Assembly: GCA_029204225.1 (NCBI GenBank)
Contig: CM055099.1
Span: forward strand, 59,353,010 to 59,417,009
Source of the DNA: Diphasiastrum complanatum
Taxonomy: Eukaryota > Streptophyta > Lycopodiopsida > Lycopodiales > Lycopodiaceae
Direction of reading: 5' to 3'
Length of the DNA stretch: 64,000 bases
Below the pieces are notes generated by a model. It did not search any database. It had not been told where the DNA came from and saw nothing but the letters and a program-made list of their open reading frames with translations. Below, one piece after another: positions 33,920 to 46,142 of the stretch (positions within the stretch are counted from its first letter, which is position 1; each line of letters starts with the position of its first letter). Made by a program: the position numbers and the translations under genes.

Positions 33920-34561
33920 ATGGGCTGTAGAACGGCAGTAGCAGTCTGTGGTGTTTCCAAGGACGTTGCTTCTAAGCAACGGGACTTTAAGTCATGTAAT
34001 TTGTGTCCCTTTTCCTTGATTTCAAGCGCAGATTTGAAGCGTGAAGAAAAAGATGAGAGATGCTTTCTTCATCAAGCGACTCGGTTTTCAGGGAGGAGTT
34101 CGTTGACATGGGCATCTTCGCCAGTGGAGATCTCCGAAGCTGAGGGGTTTGCGCAGCAAAGCGATATATGTCTGCTTGGTCATTGTTCAATTTCCCATTC
34201 TGAAGATACTTTATGCAAAGCTTCTCAGAAGGATCAGTTGATAACTCGAATCTATCCAGACCAAGTTGGGTTTGACGCCAGTCACATGCATAGTGTTTCT
34301 TCAATGCCTCTTAAGATTCTGGAAAACGAGGGACAGAGAGGATCTTGTGACGGAGATAGCACGCCAAGTGCCAGGTCAAGATCCTCTTCGCCTTGTTCAT
34401 CAATTGGAGTTTGCGAAGAGAGCGCCTGCACGTCAAATGAGGCCCTCGTAGGTACGGAGGAAGAAGTTCAAAGTCCTCTCCGCGGGCCGGCTCTAGGAGA
34501 TCTGAGCTCCCTTGAAAAATCGCTTCCTCTGAGGCAAGATTTCTACATTGATCATTCGTGA
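33920..34561 (+). CDS. OXS3-like (oxidative stress 3 family) protein
   Basis: This is an uninterrupted 213-codon ORF, GC-richer than its surroundings, and the best candidate host gene in the window. The C-terminal part carries the two features of plant OXS3-like proteins. One is a Ser-rich SSSPCSSIG block (residues about 155-163); the other is a linker ending in EEEVQSPLRGP and LGDLSSLEKSLPLR (about 180-205), matching the family's SSSSIG... EEVQSxLKGPL... ALEExLPIKRG pattern. OXS3 proteins are small nuclear, chromatin-associated factors linked to heavy-metal and oxidative stress tolerance. The family normally continues with RGxSxFYxGKSKSF; here QDFYIDHS and a stop follow. The bases GAG/GCAAGA at that point could be a GC-type donor, with a second exon downstream. 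A later exon was not identified with confidence. Confidence 0.6.
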   Translation: MGCRTAVAVCGVSKDVASKQRDFKSCNLCPFSLISSADLKREEKDERCFLHQATRFSGRSSLTWASSPVEISEAEGFAQQSDICLLGHCSISHSEDTLCKASQKDQLITRIYPDQVGFDASHMHSVSSMPLKILENEGQRGSCDGDSTPSARSRSSSPCSSIGVCEESACTSNEALVGTEEEVQSPLRGPALGDLSSLEKSLPLRQDFYIDHS

Positions 34562-36329
34562 TTTTCTATCAGAGCCTGACGACTTCTGCTTTATCTTTTT
34601 TCTTGGTTCATTTCATGAGATTGAGAAAGTTTTTTTCACAGGCATTCTAGCGCTTCCGTTGCATAAGTTTTCTGGATCTACTTTGTACATTTTTGCTGCT
34701 CTACATATTTTCATGCAAAGACAAAATTGGGACTGTTGCTATGAATAAGCAAATTTTATTGACAAGCCAACATGGCACAGTACTGGGAATGTTTTAGCTC
34801 TTTTAAATTATGTGGTAATACATCGATGTCCTCTAGACCCCGTTGGATGACCAACTCAGAAAGAAAAGTTTCATCATCAAACAAAGGCTACATACAGATT
34901 GAATCATCTCCATCACCAGTTGCAGCTCCTTCTATCTCCCTTTTAGGATGTTAATTTTTATCGTGTGTGAGGCTGTATTTCCTTGTTACATGTAATCGAG
35001 TAAAACAGACCTGATATTTAGATAATCTACCAGTAGTTAAATGTGAATGTCTAACATTTCCTTTCTAGCTCTGGAAATGCAATTAGAGCATCATAATAGA
35101 TCAAGCAAAAGAGCTAAAAGTTTCTTCATCTTTTTTGGATCCATTTAAGTCTTAGATGTTGTTAATTCAAACATTCCAAGTTGGTTATTACTCTAGCTAG
35201 ACCTTTTTAAAAATTATCACAATGGTTGACACATCATTTTTAGCATCTTATATTTTCATAGACATATCTTTTAGGTTGTGTTTTATGCCTAATCTAAAAT
35301 ATATACCAAAAATTAGTGAATGATTTCTTCACAAAATAGCAAGTGTGATGTTTCTTTGCGTTAATTGACTAGGTTCCTACTGATGCTTGTGATCATCACT
35401 GTGAAGTTACATTTACAACATGTGATTTTCCTCACCAAAATGTGTCCCGGTCTATGCTATTTACCTAAATTGTCTCCCACACATGACTAAACTTAAATAT
35501 TCGTTGTACAAGCTTGGGAAGCAAAAGACAAGGAGCTATACTATTTTTTCTCTTATCTATTTAAGCACAAATGATTAAATACATATGTGTTTGTTTTTAC
35601 CATGTTACAATTATGTTTGTGCAAATGTTTCATGTTTTGGGTGCTATGATTATTTTATATTCAAAATTGTCACAACTATTAGAAAAAGAACACAATAGAG
35701 AGAACTATGAAAATGCAAAGTGCAATATGAATGTGAACAAAGCGCCGAATCTTGTAAAATGAAAAATGATGTAGCGACTTGTTTCTGTATTGCCTTGGTT
35801 TTCCTTCAAAAAACTATATAGAAATTAAGATATTACACATTTTCTAATACAAATTAAAGACAGCTCAAAACAAAATTTGTCCAACATCCTCAAAATTTAA
35901 ATGTGCCCTTTTAGTACAGTTCTAACATTTTTCAAATTTTACATAATCAAAATCTTACAATTTTGGAGAAATGCCCAAAATGAAAATTCTTATATTCTCA
36001 AAAATCGAGACTCCTAGGCTTATCACAATTTTGTGTAAGAAATATTGTAAATGGTAACTTTAAGATTTACTAAGATTTTTACCAAGGCAAATATGCAACG
36101 ATAAATGGCAAGCCTAGAAATGATAGGTGCAAGTCATCAAACCGATACCGAAATCGGCAATCACCTGGATAATCATAATCATAGAAAGGAAAAACACCTG
36201 AGCGACTCTCCACACAAGCATCCAAGCAATTGTATTTCAAGCCAAGCCATAATTACAAGCTAATCAAATTAAAAACATACTCCATCACAATTTTTAAGCA
36301 AATAGAAAGGTAAGCCTTTTTTCTTACAC
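34562..36329. other. Region downstream of the OXS3-like gene
   Basis: AT-rich and without a clear gene. A 60-codon frame at 34772-34954 (FSSFKLCGNTSMSSRPRWMT) could hold a later exon of the OXS3-like gene, but it lacks the family's GKSKSF motif, so it is not called. Confidence 0.35.
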
Positions 36330-36850
36330 TTCAAGTTATTGCTTCTATGCCAAGCTTTTTTCTAAAATGTTCAAATTTGTCTTTGCTTAGTGATTTCGTA
36401 AACACATCAGCCAATTGTAATGCAGTACTACAATGAGCCACATCCACATCTTTTGAACAAAGCTTCTTGTGCGTTCATACTTTATCTTGATATGCTTTGT
36501 CCTTGCATGAAACACATAATTATCGGCTAATTGTATTCCACTTTGGCTATCACTAAAAAATGATCGTACCTTTGGTTTGTGTTACACCGATCTCAGCAAG
36601 CAATTGTCATAGCCAGATTGCTTCTTCCATTGCTGAATATAGTGCTTTATATTTTTGCTTCATTGATAGAAAGCAATATTGTAATTGCTTTTTGCTAGAC
36701 CAGGACCAATATCAAAAGTATAACTTGTGCCCTCCTATCATCAAGACTACTAGCCCAATCAGCATCAACATAACCCTCCAACTGAGGTACACCATATTTT
36801 CTTGTATAAAATAGGCCAAGATTCGATGTACCTTTCATGAAACCAGTCAT
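36330..36850 (-). pseudogene. Copia RNase H remnant
   Basis: Read from 36850 downward: FMKGTSNLGLFYTRKYGVPQ, YVDADWASSLDDRR, a frameshift, then SAMEEAIWL, SDSQSGIQLADN and HARTKHIKIKYER. These are the standard copia RNase H blocks (YSDADWAG, HxRTKHIEIRYHFIR). Several stops and at least two frameshifts are present. RT upstream and an LTR downstream are not recognisable. Confidence 0.85.
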
Positions 36851-38516
36851 GCAAGATTTAAAATACTCATCTCAAGCCCCAACAAAAGATTTCATGCACA
36901 CAGACACATGCATTAGTGCTTTAGTAAAAATAAAAAATTGTCAAAAATGGACCAAACATTGAACGATGAGAACTCTCTATATTCTCAACCAAAGTAAGTG
37001 TTGTAAGCTTGGCTAAGAACATTTTTGTCAACTAGAGGACGACATAGTAAAAAACCAATAAAACTCAATGCATGGCTCATATGTGACAATAGTCAATGGC
37101 CCACAAAATGAGACAACATGATGAAGAAAGCATCAAGCTTATTTCTAAGCTCTTCCGAAATTTGAACAAAGGCTAAATTTGATTCCGTTCCAAACCTCAT
37201 CACGTGTTGAATTTATTTTGTATGTAGGCACCCATGGCTACAAATCTAGCAAAAAAAAGCCTTTGGAAGTGATGCACGTGCAAATATACAGTTGGCACTT
37301 TCTATTCTTTTCTTTTTTTGGTCTACAATGTCATTGGACTATAGAAGGGCATGTTTTTTTTGTTGGCAATTTTATTGAGCTTTTCAAAAAAGTTTCAAAA
37401 TGCCACGAGCACGCCACGAGCACGTCTGGAGCATGTTTGGACAAACTTGGATCCAAAACAATGAAAATATATATACTCACAACACAACAAAACTTTCATT
37501 CTTGGATACATTTTAATCATTTGAGATGTCAATGATAAATTTTGCTTCATGACAATGCTCAGCATTTATTGGAGATTGAACATATTAGAATTCCGATTGA
37601 ATAACAACATCTGAAATATAAATGTTTGTAGTCCAGATCTGACTTTCTCTCCAAAAATCACTTTACTAAATCTTAATATGTATACATAGGGTTGCTAGCA
37701 ATGTCTACATCATTACAATTGCCAATGACCACTAAATTTTCATCATATACTTGAAAGATTAGTGGCCCTGCAATGATCAAGAAATAAAAATTTCTTGATT
37801 CTTGAGCTTCTCAAGAACATCAAGAACTGGACTGTTAGGAATTATGCAAGATCTACAACACAAATCCAGCCTATTTATTTTACTTGAAGCTTGTATCAAA
37901 TCAAGAACAAGAAAGCAAGAATCTAATCCACTCTACTTCCACAAACACAATTAATACAAGAATTCTATTCTAGTTCCACAACTACATTAAGATAGGAAAG
38001 CAAGATCATGAAAGCTTCACTCAAGAACACAAACATGATCATGGAGCTAAGATGAAGGCTCAAAACTCGTGGAGATCTTCTTATTAAAGCAAGAGCAAGA
38101 ACATTACAATCCAAAAGCTCCCTCACAAGAGAGGGGGGGCTCTTAAATAAGCCAAAGAGCTGCCTATGTGGAGCCTAAGTGGCAAATCCACAAATTATAA
38201 TTCACAAGTGGAATTAGTTCCTCCACTAGAGGTCACCATCAAAAGGTGGCTCACTCTATTTTATTTAAGAGGGGTCTACCACTACATTTATTACAAGTGG
38301 CTACACATACTAGCTCATGTTGGATTTACTCCTTCTACTCTCCTAAATCCCATTTTTAATCCGCCTCCATTCTTGTTGCATATTTACTAACGTTGTCATG
38401 CAGCCTGCATATTTACATGCAAATTCGCACAGACGAATAAAAGGCGAAAGAATCGCGACACTGTGTTTTTTCACAGGTTATGGTGACAGGCGAGAAGGGG
38501 ACACTATCCTACAGAA
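36851..38516 (-). other. Gene-free region with LTR-like sequence
   Basis: No ORF is supported. At 37838-38390 the sequence has LTR character on the minus strand: a TGTTAGGAATTATGC start on the plus strand, GA/CA-rich arrays of AAGCAAGA and AGAACA, and a TATA-like GGCTTATTTAAGAGCC on the minus strand near 38140-38155. Boundaries and a partner copy were not found. Confidence 0.35.
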
Positions 38517-38884
38517 TGCCGAAGGTGCCCTAAAAGCTAAGGCACCCTGTAAATCTTATCCTAAGGCCATTCGTAAGAGTGACCCACTATTTGCATCATC
38601 ACCAATGTTCACCTCAGTACTGACTGACGTCGCACCCTTCTCATGCTCACCCCATGCAGCTGCGCTAACAGAGTGGACAACTACTGCAGTGACCCACAAT
38701 CTCTTGCAAACAGCACATCCACTCTGTATTTTCACATCTACACACCTGTAATATTATGTATATATACATATTATGGACACCATTCATAATATAATGATGA
38801 TCAGATGATCAAGAGAGTTGGAGAAGATGACATAAACGAAGTAGATGCCCTGAGCATTGATTCTTCTTCCCCTCTCTCCCAACA
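38517..38884 (+). mobile_element. Solo LTR or LTR fragment, same family as 61984-62335
   Basis: TGCCGAAGGTGCCCTAAAAG ... CTCTCCCAACA matches, in opposite orientation, the segment at 61984-62335. Shared strings include CACCCTGTAAATCT, TGACTGACGTCGCACCCTT, CCCATGCAGCTGCGCTAACA and GAAGTAGATGCC. The copy at 62 kb adjoins a copia gag, so both are likely LTRs. Similarity may extend about 12 bases left of 38517. Confidence 0.65.
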
Positions 38885-39297
38885 GCTCCTACATGGTCAT
38901 TCCTTCTCTTGGGATTCACCATGAGGCTCACATGATAATAAACTGTTATCCTAACTAGTAATTCTCGGCTCTCATTCCCATTCTTCTCTTCTTCCTCAAG
39001 GACATCCTCGGTCTAGAGTGAGAGGTGCTCTTTAGAATAGTTGGGGCTCGGCATCTTGGGGATTCCTCGGAATCTGCCAACATCATCTACCCCTAATTTG
39101 TTGCAAGACCCACTGCAACACATATGGAATGACGTCATTTCTGCTTGGTGCTTGAAAAAGAGTAGATCTTTTGTCGCTTTCATAAAACCAAGTGCTTATT
39201 CGCCACAAAATTGTTTTCGCAAAAATTGAGATCTCTCAATGGCCTTTACATTCATGCCCAGACGCTTGAGAACCTTCTATGATTCTTGCTCACCTTG

Positions 39298-41753
39298 TCA
39301 TCTTGTGGATTGCTTTTTCATGCTCATCTTCTCTCCTAGGGCTTCAAATACTTGGAAGCATAATTTGCTTTTGAAGGGTAATGGGCCCAAGTAGTCTCGC
39401 ACCATTTCGATGAACCTGAATTCTTTCCAGTCTTCCACCATTGTGACATAGTGAGAGGACATGAGGGCCGCTCTATAATAGAGTCGGGCCATCATCTGGT
39501 GGTCATCTTCTGACTAGAGGGCTATGTTGGGGTTGATCCTTATTGGGTTTAAGCCTCAATCCTAGTAGCATTCTTGATTTATGAAAAAGGCCATGGATCT
39601 GCAATACTCGACACTCTCTCACATGTATAAATCAGCATTGGATTTATATTTGTGCCCAAAATCTAGTAGCTGTAGCCTCAGGACATCCATTGATGAGCTT
39701 TCTAAAACCCCTGGGATCATTGTCCAGTTGACAACTTCAATGCGTGTTTGCTCCGTTGGCCATGGCTTTCTTCTTTTGATCAACATATAAAAGTGATCAA
39801 TTCTCTTCTAGGATGGTGCCCTTAGATATTCGTGCAACCTCCTACTATCCTTCAAGATTTTATTTCACCATTCAGGTTGTGGTTGCAATGTGGCAATGAT
39901 CTCAGCCCTCGTGGAATACTGGCTCTGATCAATATCATCTTTTTTGCCCCTCATTTCTCGGGGGTATTTCCTCTTGAACTTTTTGGATTCTCGTGTATTA
40001 ACCATATAGGGTCTTGGCTCGACCGGTGGGGTTGCCTTGCATTGTTGTTGTGGCTTTGCCAAATACTCCTCTTTTCTGGCCCTTTCACTTGCTGAGGGCT
40101 CAGCTTCGCCTGCATTAAAGTTAGCAAGACATGGCAAAAATCTTCATGTTTCTGACATATTTGCCTGGGAGTCATCATATCCTCCAGCGTCAGTGTTAAT
40201 CTCAAGGAGGTCAGATGGAGTGTGATCTGGCAAAACTGGCATGGGAGTGATGGATTTAGTAGGAGCGGGATTAATAAGGTTGTACGTCGCATCGACGGAA
40301 GTAATCTATTTTAGGAACTCATCCCGTTGGGCCTTGTACATCTCAGGATGTCCTTGGTGTGGTCTTAGAAGTCAGCTTAGAGGGGGTTGAGAGGAGGAAG
40401 GTGGGGAAATTGGGTAAGTGGGTATGAAGGTTTGGAAAAAATTGAAGGCGAAATAAGATGGAGTCTTGTAATTAGGTGGGGAGATAGGAAAAGTTCCAAA
40501 AGTAGTTTTGGTCCTCTTGTAGTCTGATCCTGAGCTTCCATCTAATTGTTGAGCGTGCCCGTCGTAATCATTCGCTCCGTCATCTCCATCATCGTCCCTG
40601 AGTTTCTGATCAGAGATTTCTGCTTGGGCCTTGCATGTCGTGTTCTATAATTGGTTCACTTTGTCCAAGACCTAGTTGTTTCTGAAACTCGAGAATGACT
40701 TTTGTCTATTTTGTCGCAGCATACTCAAAGTTTTTCTTGTCCGCCTCTCTCTCTTGGATCAGCCTTATGTATTTTTCCATTCTTATGGCTGGAGCTTGAG
40801 GAGCTTGGATCTGAATGTCCTCGAGCTTCACTTGAGCAGCATCAACCGCCATTGCGCTGATGATCTATCTCCGATTTGTCGATCTGGGGTCATTTGTTGC
40901 TTGAGTTATTGGATCTCGTTCAATCCTGTTGCTTGTCCAGCTATTGTAGCTTTCAGTTCCATTATCAAAACTTCCTTCTCCTCTGTCTCTTTTTCTTTTT
41001 CTCTTATCTACTTTTGCTGCTCGGCTATGGTTTGGTCTTGTTGCTTGACCTTATTTTCCAATTCCTTCTGTTGGCTCACCAACTAGTGCACATGGTAGCT
41101 GGTCTTGGATAGGCTTATCATCGAATGCTTGGTTGCCTCTGAAAGCTCTTCAGGGTTAGAAATACTTGAGTATCTATTAGGGGTGTGGTGAGGTGGTGCT
41201 AGTCCAAAAAACATGGGTTGATGGAGACGTGAAGGTGGTAATGGTGAGAATGGATGAATGATATTAGTAGTGATGGTGGTTGCAAAAATGATGGGTGGAT
41301 CAATGGCTTGGGTGGTGGTGGTGACATTAGCTGGTGGGAGCTGAATTCTCCCCGACTGATCTGCCTTGACATCATTGTCATCGTCGTCTAAGTCAACCAA
41401 GTCCGCAACATCAAAATATGAAGACATGTCCGTAATAACGTGGACATGCTAGGTCTGCTCCTGCTAGGGACTATTGTTGTGTCTTTGGGAATGATATTCT
41501 CACCTCCCTCCCCTCCCAAAATTTGTGGACCCAGTGGTGAAATTGGCGGCGTTGGCATTGTAATTAGTATGGGGGGAGTTGTCACCGAATTAGGTGGGAT
41601 TATATGTGACTCCATGCTTGTATCCGCTGCTGGGGATGTGGCAGCTTCAGCAGCACCATCAATGACGTGAGATGGTGATGTGTGTTGCTTGTGAAAAATG
41701 CAAAAACTATGTCTGGTCAAGGCCAAAATCATGTATATAGGATGATTACACAT
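39298..41753 (-). pseudogene. Second accessory-type ORF: Pro/Thr-rich head, coiled coil, globular tail
   Basis: Minus-strand coding starts at the edge of the copia C LTR. First comes a Pro/Thr/Ser-rich part (TTPPILITMPTPPISPLGP), then an acidic LVDLDDDDNDVKADQ. A TAG (41083-41085) is followed in frame by a coiled coil (SQQKELENKVKQQDQTIAEQ, then EKEKETEEKEVLIMELKATI). After frame changes, one frame holds from 40137 to 39298 despite six stops. It shows RARKEEYLAKPQQQCK, then PTEQTRIEVVNWTMIPGVLE and VEDWKEFRFIEMVRDYLG. The architecture recalls the accessory ORF at 1.9-4.1 kb, but the parts are in a different order and identity is not shown. No known domain recognised. Copia C inserted at its 5' end. 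Confidence 0.45.
40293..40660 (-). other. Low-similarity stretch inside the second accessory ORF
   Basis: Between the coiled coil and the 40137-39298 frame there is no long open frame. It is probably the same gene after frameshifts. Confidence 0.35.
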
Positions 41754-41754
41754 G

Positions 41755-42521
41755 TGTGGAGCCTGTTCCCACGTGTGAAAGTAGTGTACTTGTCATATAC
41801 CAAAATCATATAGGTTGTACATATGATTTAATTCAAGTTCTAGTGGCTAAAAAGGCCAAAAACTAGTTTTCTAGATATATGACACATGGCATCAATCTAT
41901 TGATTGCATGAGCCACATCCTTTGGTTAGGTGTCACATCCCATGTGTAGAGAACAACTCACATGTGTGGAATAAGTTGAAGTAGGCAAATTTTGACTTCT
42001 AGAAGATTTCCAAGTAGATCTCCATATAGTAGGAAATTGGACCAAAAATGCTCAAAATAGAAAGTTTGATCCAAGTGTCAATTTTGCATGATGATTCACC
42101 ATATGACATAGCATCCTCACACGTGTGAGATCTGATGCATGATCAGTACCTCGAGCTCCAAGAAGTGTACATATAGAGGCATATTTGGCCATAATCAACA
42201 TGAAACATCAATCTTGATTTTGGAAGCAATTTTGTGTCAATCTCTCCATTTGTCTACAGTTGTTTTGAATGTTTTGAGTTTCTATCATAGTGTACATTGT
42301 TTTCAGGTTGGAGTCCATATTCTGACAGGTTTTCACACGTGTGAATCCAGCAAGTACATTTACCTTCATTAATGATTGTTCTTGTTAAATTTTCATGCCT
42401 AGAATTGATCTAGATTGATCTAAATCTTGTGTAGATTGATAGATCAATTGTATCTAACATCCAATCCCTCTTGTGGATCAGATTAGGATCCATTCTTGGT
42501 CCTATTTTGCAGATTTCCACA
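41755..42521 (+). mobile_element. 5' LTR of copia C (767 bp) with primer site
   Basis: It begins TGTGGAGCC and ends TTTCCACA, with TGTGGA/TCCACA inverted ends. It is followed at 42522 by TGGTATCAGAGCC, the tRNA-Met primer site. The LTR holds perfect CACACGTGTG palindromes at 42118-42127 and 42334-42343, and a third lies in the leader at 42694-42703. The 3' LTR is missing because the element is truncated. Confidence 0.75.
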
Positions 42522-42534
42522 TGGTATCAGAGCC

Positions 42535-43110
42535 AAGTACAAGAGGATTTATTGATATTGATGGGGTTGATCCAAAACTAAGCCCAAATTAGCAAGTTTT
42601 TGGAAACTAGCTGATTTTGTGTAGTGATTGGATTTGATAGGTGTTCTCAATATTTTTGGACCAGAACTTGTTGTGGGCTGTAGGAACACTTTTCACACGT
42701 GTGAGGCTATACAGGTCTGGTTTTGGTTGAGAAAATTCAAAAATTTGTACAATTTGAATTACACACCCAAATTGAGAGAGTTTTAGTGCAAAATCAAGCT
42801 TTTTCTATAGAGATTCTATTCCTGTGATTTGTTCTTGGATTAGATCAGCCAAAAAAATTAAATTTTAAGCTTGAATTAGGTGCATTAAATGAGTTTCTCT
42901 GATTTTTTGTGTGCATGTTGAAGTTGAGAGAGAGATTATAGATTAAGGAGTGATTTTGCAAGATTGAGACTAGAATCTAAATTTCCATCATTCTAGATTG
43001 GTTCATGAGTGATAGGATTGTGTCTATAAGCTTTGAAATTGCTAAAAGACTTTAGGTTCAGATCTCTTAGAGAAACCATAAGAGTTTCTAGTGCTTTTTC
43101 ACATTCAAAA
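42535..43110 (+). other. Leader of copia C
   Basis: Non-coding between primer site and gag. It contains a CACACGTGTG palindrome. Confidence 0.55.
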
Positions 43111-43680
43111 ATGGCAATGGGTGGTTTTTTGCTTGAAGCTAGTGAAAGGCTCACATCCACTAATTATGCTAATTGGATAGTTCGAATGGAGTCTTTGCTT
43201 GTACTCCATGATCTTTATGACTCATAGTACTTGAGGTGGAAGTAGAACCTCAAGGAGGAGTTGAATTGGTAAAGTACAAAAAGAGATGTAGAGTTGCATT
43301 ACATTGCATAAAAATGAATGTAAGTAATGAACTTTTGAAGGAAATCTCATCTTGTACCACATCCAAAGAGACATGGGATTCATTAAAAGCAGTTTATGGA
43401 TCCAAGAATACTTCAAGGATCCTCATGCTTAGGAATCAAATCCTTCAAAGCATGAAAGGAAGTAGTGAAAGTGCCCAAAATTATGTCTTTGGGATCAAAT
43501 CTTTGAATAAGGAGTTGTCTTCTATAGATGATAAAATCAAAGATGATGAGTTAGTTCAAACATTTTGAATGGGTTAGGAGATGATTATTCCAATCTTGTT
43601 CAAACCTTTGCTATTCAACATTCACTTCCTAGTATTGAAAAACTTCAAAGTGTGAGAGTAGAATGCTTCATATCAAAAGT
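43111..43680 (+). pseudogene. Copia C gag capsid
   Basis: Starts MAMGGFLLEASERLTSTNYA and reads NWIVRMESLLVLHDLYDS before a TAG and frame change near 43228. The second frame (43236-43568) gives RCRVALHCIKMNVSNELLKE and SKETWDSLKAVYGSKNTSRI. A frameshift near 43564 leads to NGLGDDYSNLVQTFAIQHSL. These are the blocks of the copia Gag domain (UBN2-type). Two frameshifts and one nonsense codon disable it. Confidence 0.88.
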
Positions 43681-45200
43681 AGGATGAGTTCCTTATTTTT
43701 GAATGATGGTGATGAAAAAGTTAACTTTTCCTTGAAAGGCAAGAAGAAAAAGTTTCCATCCAAGAAAACTCAAGACATGGAGATGGAGAACAAAGATGGT
43801 GCATCAAGTTCCAAAGGCAAGAGCAAAAAGGACAAGAAGAAGCTGAAGTGTTTCTTTTGTGAAAAAAAGGGACATTTTGCATCTCAGTGCTACAAGAAGA
43901 AGAATGCCCAAGAGAAGGACAATCAAGGCAATCTTGTGCTTGAGGAGGAGGAGGAAGAGTGCAATCTATCTTTGATGGTGTCCTCACCGCAAACATCTAA
44001 TCAAGACACTTGGTGGATTGATAGTGGGGCAAGCTCTCACATGACTCACCAAAAAGACTACTTTTCTAAGCTACTTTCTTACAATAGTTCTAAGATATTT
44101 ATCTTCACTGCAAGTGATCAAGAATGTGAGATTGTAGGTGTTGGATCCATTCCTTTATGTCTAGGATCATCTAAAAAAGTAGATCTAGACAATGTTCTTT
44201 ATGTACCTTCAATTACAAAGAACTTGTTGAGTGTAGGAAAACTTATGGATAGTGGATTAGATGTACATTTCAAGCATGGAGCATGTTCTATCTTGAAAGA
44301 TGAAAAATGTGTTGCTAGCGGTTTCAAGCAAGGAAGGTTATTCAAATTGGATGCCAATGTGATGGTTGGAAGTGTGAACATGGCAAGGGGGGAGTCACTC
44401 AAGTGGAATTATGGCATAAAAGGTTAGGCCATCCTAACTACAAAGCTATGGAGACCATGGTGACAAAGGAGCTAGCAAGTGGACTTCCCAAAGCCATATC
44501 CAAGTGTGGCAAGCTTTGTGAAGTTGTGGACTCTCCAAATCTCATAAGCTACCTTTCAAGAGATCTTTGACAAGAGCTAACTCTCCTCTTGACCTTATAC
44601 ACTGGGATGTTCATTCATTTTCACATAAATCAAATGGTGGAGCTCTTATGTATGTCACTTTTATTGATGATAAATCAAGATACTCTTGGGTTTATCTCTT
44701 GTCTAAGAAAAGTGAAGTTTTTGAGTCCTTTGTAAAGTTCAAAACTCTTGTGGAAAAGCAACTTAATACTAGCTTGAAAGTATTAAGAAGTGATAATGGA
44801 GGAAGTACATCTCCAACAGGATGAAAGAGTTTTGTGAAACTAATGGCATTAGGAGAGAGTTTACTTGCACATATACTCCACAACAAAATGGAGTAACTGA
44901 GAGAAAGAATAGGACACTATGTGAGTGTGCTAAAGCTTTGAGATTAGATGCATCCCTTCCTATTTCATTTTTGGGAGAAGCTATTTTATGTGCAAACTTT
45001 CTATGTAATAGAATGACTAATTGTTATGTACATATTCCTCTAGAAACAAGGAAAAAGGAAGATGCCACTTCTTTTAAAGGCATCTTTGTTGCTTATAGTG
45101 AAAATAAGAAAGCTTATAGGATACTTGATCCTATTACCAAGAAAGTTGTTGTAAGTAGAGATGTACTTTTAGATGAATCTCTCCAAGCCAAAGGAAAGGT
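43663..45200 (+). pseudogene. Copia C nucleocapsid, protease and integrase
   Basis: The 254-codon ORF holds a Lys-rich stretch, the knuckle CFFCEKKGHFASQC (about 43852-43893), the protease site WWIDSGASSHMTH and the conserved VLYVPSITKNLLSVGKL. A frameshift near 44400 leads to ELWHKRLGHPNY and a second near 44520 to CGLSKSHKLPFKRSL. The core follows with Asp in LIHWDVHS, Asp in LRSDNGG near 44797, a frameshift near 44805, and TPQQNGVTERKNRTLCECAK with the catalytic Glu. All three catalytic positions are thus intact although the frame is not. GIFVAYSENKKAYRI marks the C-terminal end. Confidence 0.9.
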
Positions 45201-46142
45201 GACCTCCAACAACACTCAACTTGTGAAGGATCATGCTATGGTCGAGGAGGAGCTTCATGAAGATGAAGACCAAATGGAACTTACTCAAAGTCCAAGGGTG
45301 CCAAGAAGATCAACAAGGACAAGGATTGAGCCATCAAGGCTCACTTATAGTGACATAGGGGAGCAAAGGGAAGATTCTCAACTACTCAACCCTTACACTT
45401 TCTTGACTACTATGCTTGAAGAACCAACTAGTTTTGAGGAAGCCAGTAAGTCTCAACATTGGAGGAAAGCTATGCAAGTAGAGTTTGATGCATTAATGGA
45501 AAATCAAACTTGGAAACTTGTAGATCTACCTTATGGAAAGAAGCCTCTTACTTGTAAATGGATATAGAGATTGAAATATAATCAAGATGGTTCCATTCAT
45601 AAGTATAAAGCTAGACTTGTAGCAAAAGGTTTTTTGCAAGTCAAAGGCATAGATTATGATGAAATGTTTGCACCTGTTGCAAAGCTTGTGACTATTAGAT
45701 TAATCATATGTCTTGCTACTTCTTTCAAATGGGAGCTCTTCCAACTTGATTTGACAAATCTTGAATGAATTCTTGGAAGAGGAAATCTACATGTGCCAAC
45801 CCAAGGGCTTCATCAAACTCGGATGGAGAAGAAGACAAGGTGTGTTTTTGGAAAAAGAGTCTTTATGAACTCAAGCAAGCACCAAGATCATGGTACTCTA
45901 GGTTGCATTCCTACCTTATTTCCATTGGATTTGCTGTAAGTTCTTATGAACCATCATTGTACTACAAATGTAATGATGGGAAGATCATTATCTTAGTTTT
46001 ATATGTTGATGACATTATACTCACAGGAAATGATCTAGATGGCATCAAAGATGTAATAGTTTCCTTGTCTAACTCTAAAAGGTTGCATGAGGTTCATTTG
46101 GATTCTAACAAGTGTCCAGATGTAACTACTTTGAAGTGTTGA
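45201..46142 (+). pseudogene. Copia C reverse transcriptase, 3'-truncated
   Basis: Linker (PRRSTRTRIEPSRLTYSDIG) then RT: EEASKSQHWRKAMQVEFDAL, PLTCKWI followed by a TAG at 45565-45567, KARLVAKGFLQVKGIDYDE, FQLDL, a frameshift near 45755, EEEIYMCQPKGFIKLG, SLYELKQAPRSWYSRLHSYL and the active site LYVDDIILTGND. Copia similarity stops near 46080 before RNase H. The usual TAFLNG block after QLD is missing, a small deletion. Confidence 0.88.

Noticed and set aside
34772-34954. Second exon of the OXS3-like gene
   Set aside because: It contains FSSFKLCG but not the GKSKSF core, and no matching acceptor could be tied to the first exon.
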